Assembly: GCF_009931615.1 (NCBI RefSeq)
Contig: NZ_CP046620.1
Span: 3,828,501-3,892,500 of the forward strand
Reading direction: 5' to 3'
DNA from: Algicella marina
GTDB lineage: Bacteria > Pseudomonadota > Alphaproteobacteria > Rhodobacterales > Rhodobacteraceae
DNA: 64,000 bases
In this document: piece after piece, positions 52,554 through 62,112 of the stretch
Layout: each line of letters begins with the position of its first letter
Position numbering within the stretch: position 1 is the first letter of the stretch
Position numbers and translations under genes: made by a program
The notes under the pieces: generated by a model
What the model saw: only the letters and a program-made list of their open reading frames with translations
Told to the model about the DNA's origin: nothing
The model's database searches: none

Positions 52554-53582
52554 ATGGCGAAAGTATCGATTGAAGAACTGCGAGTGCGCCGAACTCTTGC
52601 AAAAGAGCGTCAAGCGCAACTAGAACACAGGGCCGGGCCATCCCAACGAGTCCGATGGGACGACCATTGGCGACATGTTTATGCGCAGCATCCGTACCTA
52701 CTGGGCGCACCAGACGAGCGGATCGATGAGCGCTTCTGTAATGTCTTCCAGAACGTTATGGAACTTGGCGACAATGGCAAAATTCAGCTTGTGTCACTTC
52801 ATGCGAACCCCGAGTTTATGGAAGCTTTCACGCACCTTCTTGAAGAATATGCCTTTCGAACCGGTGGTAGGCCACCACCGAACTTAATCAAGTGTGCGGG
52901 TGCGCCAATAAAGAAGTATTTCGAGAACGGCACTCCGATTGGCGTCCGGATGTTCGAAGGCTATGAAGCTCCTTCGAGGCCAATTCTCGTCAAGTACGGC
53001 AAGCGCAGATACCTGGAGCCAATGCTGCAAAAAGGCGAACTTCGGTTGGCCAATGCTGGCCTCTACAATGATTCTGGATTTCTCGATGCAGTGAGGGATG
53101 ATGAGACGAGACGAACTTTCTTTCTGCCAACCTATCATGAGCGGCTTGAAGGAAAGACGCACCTCGAGTTTCAAGGAAAAAAGCAAGCATATGATGACGA
53201 CGACGTAGTGCTGCCTTTAGTATTTGGAGACTACTACCTGTTCAGCCTTTGCGAGAGCATCCACCATCGAATGCCTACCGATTTCGATGCAGATGCGGCA
53301 ATTGTGATCCACAATCCAGAACTGTTCAAACAGCGGCTCATCGGCACGTTTCTAGCCCAACGTCCCGATTTCGTGCCTGCAGCAGGGCGCGTAATTTACT
53401 ATGATCCTTACCGTGATTACACGAAATTTAGGGAACCCATGTTAGCTAAGCACTTTGGGTACGCCTATCAAAAAGAGGTGCGGGTAGTAATGCGTCCCAA
53501 AAGGCAGTCATTCCTCCCGCTTGAGCCCATCTTTTTGAACATCGGTTCGATGAGCGACTATGCTGAAATGGTGGCTGTTTAA
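52554..53582 (+). CDS. Orphan protein of unknown function, A/T-richer than neighbours
   Basis: A 342-residue soluble protein. I cannot assign a family with confidence. The central part (RPILVKYGKRRYLEPMLQKG, then NAGLYNDSGFLDAVRDDE) recalls the KYG...L..G..R...YND pattern seen in DUF2971-like proteins, as does YAYQKEVRVVMRPKR near the end, but the resemblance is loose. Codon use is clearly richer in A and T than in the genes around it (frequent AAA, GAA, ATT, CTT), and it is flanked by gene fragments on one side and about 450 bases of non-coding DNA on the other. These are signs of horizontal acquisition. Confidence 0.75.
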   Translation: MAKVSIEELRVRRTLAKERQAQLEHRAGPSQRVRWDDHWRHVYAQHPYLLGAPDERIDERFCNVFQNVMELGDNGKIQLVSLHANPEFMEAFTHLLEEYAFRTGGRPPPNLIKCAGAPIKKYFENGTPIGVRMFEGYEAPSRPILVKYGKRRYLEPMLQKGELRLANAGLYNDSGFLDAVRDDETRRTFFLPTYHERLEGKTHLEFQGKKQAYDDDDVVLPLVFGDYYLFSLCESIHHRMPTDFDADAAIVIHNPELFKQRLIGTFLAQRPDFVPAAGRVIYYDPYRDYTKFREPMLAKHFGYAYQKEVRVVMRPKRQSFLPLEPIFLNIGSMSDYAEMVAV

Positions 53583-54037
53583 GCTTGGACAGCGCTTGCT
53601 CGCGCCGTTCCGTCGGATTTGCCTTTGCCACCGAAGAGTGCTCGAAGCGGCCATTGGCAAAACTTTGTCGGTCGGCAGCTTCGTCCGCAAGGCGGACATA
53701 TTTCAAAATTGTCGCGATTTTTGGACGCGCTGCAATAATTTTCGGCGCTGAGCACGCTGTGGAGGGTCGCTACATCATCTCGAGAGGTTGTGTCTGTCCT
53801 TCCTGCGCAACAGAGGGGCAGCGCCGGATCGTGGGGTGGCGCTTCCGATCTCGACGCCATGCGATTAATGCCTGCCAAGTGTCTGCGAACCTCGATCTCC
53901 GCCCTTGCGCTCGCCAATCGCCAGCCCGCGGGGACGGGCCGGCGCTGGCCCGGCGGCGCTTGCGCGCCTTGTTCCGGGCCGGGCGGGGTTGGTGGTGCGA
54001 ATTCGTTTCATGGGACTTGGCGAGTTGCAAGTCTACC
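53583..54037. other. Intergenic region without a supported gene
   Basis: About 455 bases between the orphan gene and the glycerate kinase 3' end. It contains a short hairpin GTCCGC-AAG-GCGGAC (53683-53697) about 100 bases past the orphan gene and a GC hairpin CGGGCC...GGCCCG (53935-53952) downstream of glycerate kinase. Frames crossing it are antisense to glycerate kinase or lack protein character. Confidence 0.5.
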
Positions 54038-55315
54038 CTACCCCTCCGGCGGCAGGACCAGAACGGCGCGGAAGTCGTTGACGTTGGTGAGGGTCGGGCC
54101 GGTGATGAGCTGGTCGCCCAAGGCGGCGAAGAGGCCGTGGCCGTCGTAGGCGTGGAGGGCCTTGGCGAGGCGGTCGCCGGCGCGGGCGTGGCTGGTGGGG
54201 GTGACGATCGCGCCCGCGACCTCCTCGGCGCCATCGATGCCGTCGGTGTCCGCCGCCAGAGCGTAGATGCCGCCGGTGTCGCCAAGTTCCGTCATGAAAC
54301 CCAGCAGGAAATCGACGTTGCGGCCGCCCTTGCCGAGGGTGCGGTCGTCGCGGGGCAGGGTGACGGTGGTTTCGCCGCCGGTGAGGGTGACGTGCGGCGC
54401 GTCGCCGGGTTTCATTGTGGCGCGTGCGGCAATGGCTTCGCGGGCGAAGGCGCGGCCGGTCTCACGGGCCTCACCCTCGATCGTGTCGGAGCCGATGGTG
54501 ACTTGCCAGCCACGTGCACGGGCGGTTTCCGCTGCAGCCTCCAGCGCCTGCATCGGGGTGGCGATCAGGGTGGTGGTGGCGGTCGCCAGCCTCGGGTCGT
54601 CGGGCTTCACGCTCTCGTTCGCCGGATCGGACAGGGCGGCGGTAAGTGCCGGTGTCAGCGGCAGGTCGTAGCGGGCGGCGAGTTCGCGGGCGTCGGCGAG
54701 CGTCGTCGGATCACCGACGGTAGGACCGGACGCGATATCCATGGGGTCGTCGCCCGGCACGTCGGAAATGAGCAGCGACAGTACCCTTGCCGGATGGGCG
54801 GCGGCTGCGAGGCGGCCGCCATTGATGCGGCTGACATGGCGGCGGATGCAGTTCATCTCGTCGATTGGCGCACCGGAGGCCAGCAGCGCCCGGTTGAGGG
54901 CGGCGCGGTCGTCCTCGGATACGCCGGGCGGCATGAGCGAGAGAAGGGCCGATCCGCCGCCGGAGATGAGGGCGATCAGCAGATCGTCGGGCCCGAGCTC
55001 GGCGGCGAGGGCAAGGATGCGGCGGGCGGCGCTGGCGCCGGTGGCGTCCGGCACAGGGTGGGCGGCTTCGATGATCTCGATCTGGCTGCAGGGCACGGCA
55101 TGGCCGTAGCGGGTGACGACGATGCCTTCGAGCAGCACGTCGGAGCCGTAACCGGCCTCCAGCGCTGCGGCCATTGCCGCCGACCCCTTGCCGCCGCCAA
55201 CGACGACTGTGCGGCCGGCGGCCGGCTCCGGCAGATGGGTTGCAAGCATTTTCGATGGCAGGGCGGCGGCGACGGCAGTCTCGAAACAGGCGCGCAGGTC
55301 GGTCTCTATGCTCAT
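54038..55315 (-). CDS. Glycerate 2-kinase (MOFRL family)
   Basis: A 425-residue glycerate kinase of the GckA/TtuD type that makes 2-phosphoglycerate from D-glycerate. Family blocks: VVVGGGKGSAAMAAALE, then AAHPVPDATGASAARRIL, LISGGGSALLSLMPPG, LLISDVPGDDPMDIASGPTV and the MOFRL domain THVTLTGGETTV-like (HVTLTGGETTVTL), GKGGRNVDFLLG and AADTDGIDG. It overlaps the SMP-30 gene by 4 bases. A broken copy of its 3' end lies at 52153-52233. Confidence 0.92.
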   Translation of the reverse strand: MSIETDLRACFETAVAAALPSKMLATHLPEPAAGRTVVVGGGKGSAAMAAALEAGYGSDVLLEGIVVTRYGHAVPCSQIEIIEAAHPVPDATGASAARRILALAAELGPDDLLIALISGGGSALLSLMPPGVSEDDRAALNRALLASGAPIDEMNCIRRHVSRINGGRLAAAAHPARVLSLLISDVPGDDPMDIASGPTVGDPTTLADARELAARYDLPLTPALTAALSDPANESVKPDDPRLATATTTLIATPMQALEAAAETARARGWQVTIGSDTIEGEARETGRAFAREAIAARATMKPGDAPHVTLTGGETTVTLPRDDRTLGKGGRNVDFLLGFMTELGDTGGIYALAADTDGIDGAEEVAGAIVTPTSHARAGDRLAKALHAYDGHGLFAALGDQLITGPTLTNVNDFRAVLVLPPEG

Positions 55316-56178
55316 GCGAGGGTTACCTCCGGTTCCGGCAGAACAGGGGCGGCGAAGGGCGCGACGAAAACGGACCCGGCCTCCGGCTCGGCGGCCAGTT
55401 CATCGGTGGTCATGTCCTGACGGGCCGACGTGGTGAAGATGCGGCCATCGGGGCTGAGGGCCGGGCAGGTCGTGCGGCTGACGGGAGCCGAGATCAGCGT
55501 GCCGGGTTTGCCGTCCGGCGTGATTTCGAGAATGCCGGAGCCGCCCCAGAGCGATGTCCAGATCGAGCCGTTGCCGTCGATGATCGCCCCATCCGGCCCT
55601 CCCGTGCCCTGATGGCGGTAGAAATCCTCCGGCTCGCCGACCGGGAAGCCGGCAACGTCGAGCGGCCAGCGGTAGATCGTCCGCAGGGGCGAGTCGGCGA
55701 AATAGGCCGTCTGGCCATCAGGAGAAAAGCACAAGGCATTGGGGATGGTGATGTTGGAGATCAGCGCATGCATCTCTCCCTCGTAGAACCGATAGATCGT
55801 GCCGGCGCCGGCTTCCGCCTTCTTGCCCATCGTGCCGATCCAGAAACCGCCCTGACGGTCGGCGCGGCCGTCGTTGGACCGGGTGACGGGGTTATCGGCT
55901 TCGAGTTCCACCAATGGGCGACGGCCGCCGGTGGCGGGATCGAAATGGCTGAGGCTGGTTTCGCTGGCGATGATCAGCCCGCCCTCCCGGCAGCGACCTG
56001 CAGCAGAAGCATGTTCGCCCATTGACCAGCTTGTGAGGTCCTGACCGGTGCCATCCAGCGCGTGCAAGGTCTTGCCGAGGATGTCGAAGAAGTAGAGACG
56101 GTCATCAGCCCAGAGTGGACCTTCACCCAGTTCGCAGCGGCTGGGATGAAAGAGTTGGACGGTTTGCGGGCTGGGCAT
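55312..56178 (-). CDS. SMP-30/gluconolactonase family lactonase
   Basis: A 288-residue six-bladed propeller lactonase. The metal-binding pattern is visible: Glu in CELGEGPLWA (about residue 18-20), Asn in SNDGRADRQGGFWIGTMG and Asp in GTGGPDGAIIDGNGSIW, then TIPNALCFSPDGQTAYFADS. It opens sugar lactones such as those made by sugar dehydrogenases. The ATGA overlap with glycerate kinase puts both in one sugar-acid route. Divergent from puuA. Confidence 0.9.
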   Translation of the reverse strand: MPSPQTVQLFHPSRCELGEGPLWADDRLYFFDILGKTLHALDGTGQDLTSWSMGEHASAAGRCREGGLIIASETSLSHFDPATGGRRPLVELEADNPVTRSNDGRADRQGGFWIGTMGKKAEAGAGTIYRFYEGEMHALISNITIPNALCFSPDGQTAYFADSPLRTIYRWPLDVAGFPVGEPEDFYRHQGTGGPDGAIIDGNGSIWTSLWGGSGILEITPDGKPGTLISAPVSRTTCPALSPDGRIFTTSARQDMTTDELAAEPEAGSVFVAPFAAPVLPEPEVTLA

Positions 56179-56305
56179 TTAAGCGGCACTCCTTGCGGTA
56201 TTGACCTTCGGATAACATGAGTTGCGGCAAAGACAAATCAGACAAAGGGCCGGGGCCCAAGATGCCGCTTGTGAGCGCCCGATTTCGCCCCTAGGCTCAG
56301 TTCTC

Positions 56306-57658
56306 ATGAAAGATACACAAAGCCCTTACACCCTGCTTGAAACCTGGCTTGCCGGGGCGGGCGATATCCGTTCCGTCCGTGCGGCGGTGTGCGATTTCAA
56401 CGGCTGTCTGCGGGGCAAGAGGGTGCCGGTTTCCAAGGCGCTGTCTCTGGCCGACGGCGTGCGGATGCCCCTGTCCGTCTCTGCCCAGGACATCTGGGGC
56501 CGGGACGTGGGCAGTAACCCGATGGTCACCGGCGGTGATGCCGATGCGCTGGCAGTGCCCACGGGGCGGGCGCCGGTGCGGATGGACTGGCTGGCGGCAC
56601 CGACGGCACTGGTACCGATGTGGATGCAGTCCCTCGACGGCGAGCCGAGCTTCGCCGACCCGCGACGGGAATTGGCTCGCGTACTGGGGCGTTACACGGC
56701 GCGGGGCCTGACGCCGGTGGTTGCGATGGAATTCGAGTTCTATCTCGTGGCCGAGGGCAGCATGCAGGAGGGCGAGCCGGGACCGGTGATTTCGCCCATG
56801 ACCGGGCGGATGGTGGAGGCCGAGGGCGTGCTTTCGCTGGATGATCTAGATGCGTTCGAGGGCTTCATCGAGGATGTCCACCGGACAGCAGAGGCCTCCG
56901 ACATCAATCTCGATGCGGCGATATCCGAGGGTGGCGCCGGGCAGTTCGAGGTGAACATGCTCCATTCGGACGACGCCCTGAAGGCCGCGGACGATGCGCT
57001 GCTGTTCAAGCGTCTGGTCAAGGGCGTGGCGCTGCGGCACGGGTTCGCGGCGAGTTTCATGGCCAAGCCTTTCGCCGGCATGGCCGGCTCCGGCCTGCAT
57101 GTGCACTTCTCCTGCCTCGATGCCGATGGCGCGAACATCTTCGACAATGGCGGCGACGACGGCTCTACCGAGATGCGGCACGCCGTGGCGGGAATGCTAG
57201 CGGCGATGCCGTCCTCCATGTTGCTGTTCGCACCGCATCTGAACTCCTACCGCCGGTTCGAGCAGGGCAGTCATGCGCCGACGACGACGAGTTGGGCATA
57301 CGAGAATCGGCTGGCGGCGGTGCGCATTCCGGCCGGGCCGGGATATGCGCGGCGGATCGAACATCGGGTTTCCGGTGCCGACTGCAACCCTTATCTGCTG
57401 CTGGCCGCCGTGCTGGGTGCTGGGCTGGATGGAATCGAGGCCGGGCGCGAGCCGCCGAAGCCCGTGACGGGCAATGCCTACGAGAGCGGTGCGCCGGAAG
57501 TGCCGCAGCGCTGGAGCGCCGCGATCGACGGGTTCGGCGCCGCCTATCTCGATCCGCGGTTCGTGGAGCTGTTCCGGGCGTGCAAGGCACAGGAACTTGA
57601 CCGGTTCACGGCGCAGGTCTCGCCTTTTGAAATCTCAACATACCTGGATGCTGTCTGA
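56306..57658 (+). CDS. puuA: Gamma-glutamylputrescine synthetase-like glutamine synthetase family protein
   Basis: A 450-residue glutamine-synthetase-fold ligase. The family motifs are EFEFYLV (first metal site), AGQFEVNM, GSGLHVHFS and NSYRRFEQGSHAP, then ENRLAAVRIP and EHRVSGADCNPYLLLAA. PuuA joins putrescine to glutamate in the first step of the Puu pathway. The ATG at 56306 gives MKDTQSPYTLL; in-frame sequence upstream of it is not protein-like. The downstream puuB and potFGHI genes make the putrescine assignment likely, although other amines are possible. Confidence 0.85.
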   Translation: MKDTQSPYTLLETWLAGAGDIRSVRAAVCDFNGCLRGKRVPVSKALSLADGVRMPLSVSAQDIWGRDVGSNPMVTGGDADALAVPTGRAPVRMDWLAAPTALVPMWMQSLDGEPSFADPRRELARVLGRYTARGLTPVVAMEFEFYLVAEGSMQEGEPGPVISPMTGRMVEAEGVLSLDDLDAFEGFIEDVHRTAEASDINLDAAISEGGAGQFEVNMLHSDDALKAADDALLFKRLVKGVALRHGFAASFMAKPFAGMAGSGLHVHFSCLDADGANIFDNGGDDGSTEMRHAVAGMLAAMPSSMLLFAPHLNSYRRFEQGSHAPTTTSWAYENRLAAVRIPAGPGYARRIEHRVSGADCNPYLLLAAVLGAGLDGIEAGREPPKPVTGNAYESGAPEVPQRWSAAIDGFGAAYLDPRFVELFRACKAQELDRFTAQVSPFEISTYLDAV

Positions 57659-57659
57659 A

Positions 57660-58928
57660 ATGACGGAACACACGACGAGCTATTACGCCGCCAGTGCCAA
57701 CCCCGCGCCTGAGCGGCCGCCGCTGCGCGGGGAGGTGTCGGCGGACATCTGCGTTGTCGGCGGCGGCTATTCCGGCCTGTCGACCGCTCTGACCCTTGCG
57801 GAGGCCGGCCATTCGGTGACGCTGCTTGAGGGGGCCAAGATCGGCTGGGGCGCTTCGGGGCGCAACGGCGGGCAACTTGTCAACGGTCTCAATGCCTCAC
57901 TCGAGAAGATCGGGCGGGTGTACGGGCCGAGGATACAGGCGTTCGTCGGTGGGCTGGTGCAGGAGGGTGGCGAGATCATCCGCGACCGGGTGGCACGTTA
58001 TGACATTCAGTGCGACCTGAAGCCGGGTAACCTGTTCGCGGCCTATACCGACGCGCAGATGAAGGATCTGGAGGCGAAGAAGACGCTGTGGGAATCCTTT
58101 GGTATGACAGACCACGAGATGGTGGATCGCGAGGGAATGCGCCGCCACGTCGCCACGGACGTCTATCGTGGTGGCATGATAGACCATAGCGGCGGGCACC
58201 TGCATCCGCTGAATCTGGCCCTTGGCGAGGCGGAGGCGATCGAGCGGAACGGCGGCCGGATCTACGAGCAGAGCAAGGTGACCGAAGTCGATCTGTCCGG
58301 TGCGCCGGTGCTGAAGACGGCGGAGGGCGAGATCGCGGCGAAGACGCTTGTGCTGTGTGGCAATGCTTATCTGGACCGGCTGATGCCGGAGTTGACCAAC
58401 CGCATTCTGCCGGCCTCGACCCAGATGATGGCAACGGAGCCCCTGGGCATGCCGGAATTGATGCCATCGGATATCTGCGTGGAGGATGTGCGCTACATCC
58501 TCGACTATTTCCGCATGAGCGCAGATGGACGCCTGATCTTTGGCGGCGGGACTGTTTACGGCGGCACCGATCCGGCTGATGTGGTGGCAAAGCTGCGGCC
58601 GAATCTGGAAAAGGTTTTCCCGCAACTCAAAGGGGTGAAGATCGACCACGCGTGGTCCGGCAACTTCGCCCTGTCGTTTACACGGGTTCCGCAGATGGGG
58701 CGGATTGGTGAAAATACGTACTTTGCCCACGGCTATTCAGGGCACGGGGTGACAGGTTCCCACCTGTTCGGGCGAATTTTGGGCGAGGCGATCAATGGCG
58801 ACTTGTCACGCTTTGATACATTCGCCAGTCTGCCGTGGTACCCCTTTCCCGGGGGGCGGACCTTCCGTGTGCCGTATTCGGTGGTCGGAAGCTGGTGGTA
58901 CGGCCTTCGGGATCGACTTGGGATCTGA
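57660..58928 (+). CDS. puuB: Gamma-glutamylputrescine oxidase-like FAD oxidoreductase
   Basis: A 422-residue DAO-family flavoprotein. The FAD motif is ICVVGGGYSGLSTALTLAE (residues about 31-49), followed by LLEGAKIGWGASGRNGGQL, the PuuB/PuuB-like signature. It oxidises gamma-glutamylputrescine to the aldehyde. The ATG at 57660 lies one base after the puuA stop; an ATG at 57648 inside puuA is possible. The C-terminus carries GYSGHGVTGSHLFGRI, part of the FAD domain. Confidence 0.88.
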   Translation: MTEHTTSYYAASANPAPERPPLRGEVSADICVVGGGYSGLSTALTLAEAGHSVTLLEGAKIGWGASGRNGGQLVNGLNASLEKIGRVYGPRIQAFVGGLVQEGGEIIRDRVARYDIQCDLKPGNLFAAYTDAQMKDLEAKKTLWESFGMTDHEMVDREGMRRHVATDVYRGGMIDHSGGHLHPLNLALGEAEAIERNGGRIYEQSKVTEVDLSGAPVLKTAEGEIAAKTLVLCGNAYLDRLMPELTNRILPASTQMMATEPLGMPELMPSDICVEDVRYILDYFRMSADGRLIFGGGTVYGGTDPADVVAKLRPNLEKVFPQLKGVKIDHAWSGNFALSFTRVPQMGRIGENTYFAHGYSGHGVTGSHLFGRILGEAINGDLSRFDTFASLPWYPFPGGRTFRVPYSVVGSWWYGLRDRLGI

Positions 58929-58946
58929 CAGGAACGGGAGTGTTCT

Positions 58947-60035
58947 ATGATTAAAACTGGTGTGTTCGCGTCTGCACTGGCCTTGGCGGCCGGGTCTGCC
59001 TTTGCGCAGGATCAGGTGCTCAACATCTACAACTGGTCGGACTACATCGCCGAAGACACGATCGCGAAATTCGAGGAAGAGACCGGGATCAAGGTCAACT
59101 ACGATGTGTATGACAGTAACGAGGTGCTGGAGGCCAAGATGCTGGCCGGCAACTCGGGCTACGATATCGTGGTGCCAACATCGGACTTCCTGCGCCGCCA
59201 GATCGGGGCCGGCGTCTACATGGAACTCGACAAGTCCAAGCTGCCGAACCTTGAACACATGGACGCGGCGCTGATGGAAAAGGCCGCGGCCTATGACGAG
59301 GGCAACACACATGCCGTCATCTACATGTGGGGAACGACCGGTTACGGCATCAACACCGCCGCCGTTGCCGAAAGGCTGGGAGAGGATGCGCCGACCGACA
59401 GCTGGGCGCTGGTGTTCGAGCCGGAGAACATGGAAAAGCTGGCCGATTGCGGCGTCAGCTTTCTTGACGCACCGACCGAGATGCTGCCGGCTGCGATGAA
59501 CTATGTCGGGCTGGACCCGCGCTCGACCGACACCGACGATTTCGCCAAGGGGGCGGACGTGCTGAAATCGGTGCGCGACAGCGTACGCTACTTCCATTCG
59601 TCGCAGTACATCTCCGACCTTGCGAACGGTGACATCTGCGTGGCTGTCGGCTGGTCCGGTGATATCTTTCAGGCACAGTATCGCGCCGAGGAGGCGGAGA
59701 ATGGTGTCGAGATCGAGTACGTGATCCCGTCTGAGGGTGCATTGCAGTGGTTCGACATGATGGCCATTCCCGTCGATGCGCCAAACCCGGATGCAGCCCA
59801 TCAGTTCATCAACTTCATCATGGATCCGCAGGTCACCGCCGACATCACGAACTATGTCTGGTACGCCAATGGCAACGCAGCCTCCATGGAGCTTGTGGAC
59901 GAGGAGATCACATCCGATCCGGCAATCTTCCCGAGCGACGAAGTGAAGGAAAATCTTTGGCCCGCGGCGGTCTATGACAGCCGGACGGACCGCGTGGTGA
60001 CGCGGCTCTGGACCGAAGTGAAAACCGGTCAGTGA
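58947..60035 (+). CDS. potF: Putrescine/polyamine ABC transporter periplasmic binding protein
   Basis: A 362-residue exported binding protein with signal peptide cleaved near residue 20 (GSAFA-QDQV). The polyamine-binding pattern of PotF/PotD is present: LNIYNWSDYIAEDTI, DIVVPTSDFL, VAVGWSGDIFQAQ and YVWYANGN with EEITSDPAIFPS at the end. The presence of an intact downstream ATPase and two permeases supports uptake of putrescine for the Puu pathway. The stop overlaps a GTG that could start the ATPase. Confidence 0.9.
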   Translation: MIKTGVFASALALAAGSAFAQDQVLNIYNWSDYIAEDTIAKFEEETGIKVNYDVYDSNEVLEAKMLAGNSGYDIVVPTSDFLRRQIGAGVYMELDKSKLPNLEHMDAALMEKAAAYDEGNTHAVIYMWGTTGYGINTAAVAERLGEDAPTDSWALVFEPENMEKLADCGVSFLDAPTEMLPAAMNYVGLDPRSTDTDDFAKGADVLKSVRDSVRYFHSSQYISDLANGDICVAVGWSGDIFQAQYRAEEAENGVEIEYVIPSEGALQWFDMMAIPVDAPNPDAAHQFINFIMDPQVTADITNYVWYANGNAASMELVDEEITSDPAIFPSDEVKENLWPAAVYDSRTDRVVTRLWTEVKTGQ

Positions 60036-60073
60036 GGGATAGGGGCGCGGGCAACCGCGCCCCGTTTCACATC

Positions 60074-61189
60074 ATGCCAGCACCTGACACATACCCACGC
60101 CCGTGGCGGGACAAGACGGACCCGCCCTTCATCCGTATTCGCAACATCACGAAACGTTTCGGCGATTTCACTGCCGTCGACGATGTAAGCCTAGACATCT
60201 GGCGCGGCGAGTTGTTCTGCCTGCTCGGAGGCTCCGGCTGCGGAAAATCGACGCTGCTGCGGATGCTGTCCGGTTTCGAGACACCGACGGCGGGGACCAT
60301 CGAGATCGACGGGCAGGACATGAGCCGGGTGCAGCCTTATGCCCGGCCGACGAACATGATGTTCCAGAGCTATGCATTGTTTCCGCACATGAGCGTGGAA
60401 AAGAATGTCGGCTATGGGCTGGCGCGGGACGGTTTGCCGAAGGCGGATGTGGCTGCGCGCGTCGAGGAAATGTTGAAGCTTGTGCAACTGGACGGTTTTG
60501 CCAAGCGCAAGCCGCATCAGCTTTCCGGCGGCCAGCGGCAGCGCGTGGCACTGGCGCGGAGCCTGGTGAAGAAGCCGAAGCTGCTACTGCTGGACGAGCC
60601 GCTGGGCGCGCTGGACAAGAAGCTGCGCGAGGAAACGCAGTTCGAACTGATGAACATCCAGGACAAGCTGGGCGTGACCTTCATCGTCGTCACCCATGAT
60701 CAGGAGGAGGCGATGACGCTGTCCACCCGCATCGGTGTGATGAATGCCGGCAAGATCGTGCAGGTGGGTGAGCCGCGGGACATCTACGAACGGCCAGGCA
60801 GCCGGTTCGTGGCCGATTTCATCGGATCGGTGAACATCTTCGAGGGCGAGGTCGAGGCGGCTGCGCCGGATTTCCTGCGGGTCAGGACCGCGGAAGGCGG
60901 TTTGCTGGTGCCCCCCGAGGGTAAATACGGCGCCCGCCAGAAGGTAGCGGTCGCGGTGCGGCCGGAAAAGATCCGCCTGAGCCGGGAGCCGGTAACGGCC
61001 GACAACCGGCTGGAAGCGGTGGTCGAGGATTATGCCTATATGGGCGACTGCACCGTCTACAAGCTGCGGCTCGCTTCCGGTCGGATGCTCACCGTCACGG
61101 CGACCAACGGGTTCGGCGCCGAACCGTTTACCTGGGATGAGCCGGTGCACCTTGGCTGGCCTGCGGCGGCGGGTGTGGTGGTGGTGTGA
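60074..61189 (+). CDS. potG: Putrescine/polyamine ABC transporter ATPase
   Basis: A 371-residue ATPase with Walker A GGSGCGKST, signature LSGGQRQR, Walker B LLLLDEPLGALD and the TOBE domain (about 290-370). ATG at 60074 (MPAPDTYP) is used; a GTG at 60032 overlapping the potF stop as GTGA would add 14 residues and is a fair alternative. The protein belongs to the PotG/PotA clade of spermidine/putrescine importers. Confidence 0.92.
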   Translation: MPAPDTYPRPWRDKTDPPFIRIRNITKRFGDFTAVDDVSLDIWRGELFCLLGGSGCGKSTLLRMLSGFETPTAGTIEIDGQDMSRVQPYARPTNMMFQSYALFPHMSVEKNVGYGLARDGLPKADVAARVEEMLKLVQLDGFAKRKPHQLSGGQRQRVALARSLVKKPKLLLLDEPLGALDKKLREETQFELMNIQDKLGVTFIVVTHDQEEAMTLSTRIGVMNAGKIVQVGEPRDIYERPGSRFVADFIGSVNIFEGEVEAAAPDFLRVRTAEGGLLVPPEGKYGARQKVAVAVRPEKIRLSREPVTADNRLEAVVEDYAYMGDCTVYKLRLASGRMLTVTATNGFGAEPFTWDEPVHLGWPAAAGVVVV

Positions 61190-62112
61190 CGACGAGCGGA
61201 ACTCATCCGGACGACGGCGGCCCTGATCCGACGAACGCCGCGCCGCTGCCCGACGTGCGGTGGGGCCGCTGGCTGGTGATTGCCGTGCCCATGGTTTTCC
61301 TGTTCGTGTTCTTTCTCGTGCCGTTTCTCGTGGTCGCCGGCATCTCGCTGCGCGACCCGATGATCGCCCGGCCACCCTACGGCCCCCTTTTCGAAGACGG
61401 AGCCTTCGTCGGCGATCTCGAGAACTACTTTTTCCTCATGTCGGACAGCCTCTACATCAAGGCCTATCTGAATTCCCTGAAGATCGCAGCCATATCGACG
61501 GTTCTGACGTTGCTCGTCGGCTACCCGATGGCCTATGCCATCGCCCGCAGTCCGGAGCCGCGGCGCTCCATTCTGCTGATGCTGGTGGTGCTGCCGTTCT
61601 GGACGTCTTTCCTGCTACGTGTCTATGCGTGGATAGGGTTGCTGAAGGCGAACGGGGTGATCAACAACGTGCTGTTGTGGCTGGGGGTGATCGACCAGCC
61701 GCTGATCATGTTGCAAACCGATTTTGCCGTCTATGTCGGCGTCGTCTATACCTACCTGCCGTTCATGATCCTGCCGCTCTATGCCAATCTCGTAAAGCTG
61801 GATGGATCGTTGCTGGAGGCCTCTTCCGATCTCGGGGCGCGACCGGCCTCCACCTTCTTCCGGATCACGTTGCCGTTGTCGCTGCCGGGCGTGGTGGCGG
61901 GTTGCATGCTCGTGTTCATTCCGGTGATCGGCGAGTTCGTGATCCCAGCGCTCTTGGGCGGGCCGGATACGCTGATGATCGGGCGGGTGCTCTGGGATGA
62001 GTTCTTCTCCAACCGCGACTGGACGGTGGCAAGCTCCGTCGCCATCGTGATGCTGGTGGCGGTGGTGGTGCCGATCCTCGGGTTGCGGCGGATCGCGGAG
62101 CGGGTGTCATGA
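61186..62112 (+). CDS. potH: Putrescine/polyamine ABC transporter permease
   Basis: A 308-residue permease with six hydrophobic segments and the EAA-loop region (LLEASSDLGARPASTFFRIT, then LPLSLPGVVAGCMLVFIP) of the PotH type. Starts at GTG overlapping the potG stop (GTGA). Confidence 0.92.
   Translation: MTTSGTHPDDGGPDPTNAAPLPDVRWGRWLVIAVPMVFLFVFFLVPFLVVAGISLRDPMIARPPYGPLFEDGAFVGDLENYFFLMSDSLYIKAYLNSLKIAAISTVLTLLVGYPMAYAIARSPEPRRSILLMLVVLPFWTSFLLRVYAWIGLLKANGVINNVLLWLGVIDQPLIMLQTDFAVYVGVVYTYLPFMILPLYANLVKLDGSLLEASSDLGARPASTFFRITLPLSLPGVVAGCMLVFIPVIGEFVIPALLGGPDTLMIGRVLWDEFFSNRDWTVASSVAIVMLVAVVVPILGLRRIAERVS

Noticed and set aside
53585-55420. A 611-codon open frame on the plus strand opposite glycerate kinase and beyond
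   Set aside because: Composition is that of an antisense shadow, and glycerate kinase on the other strand is unmistakable.
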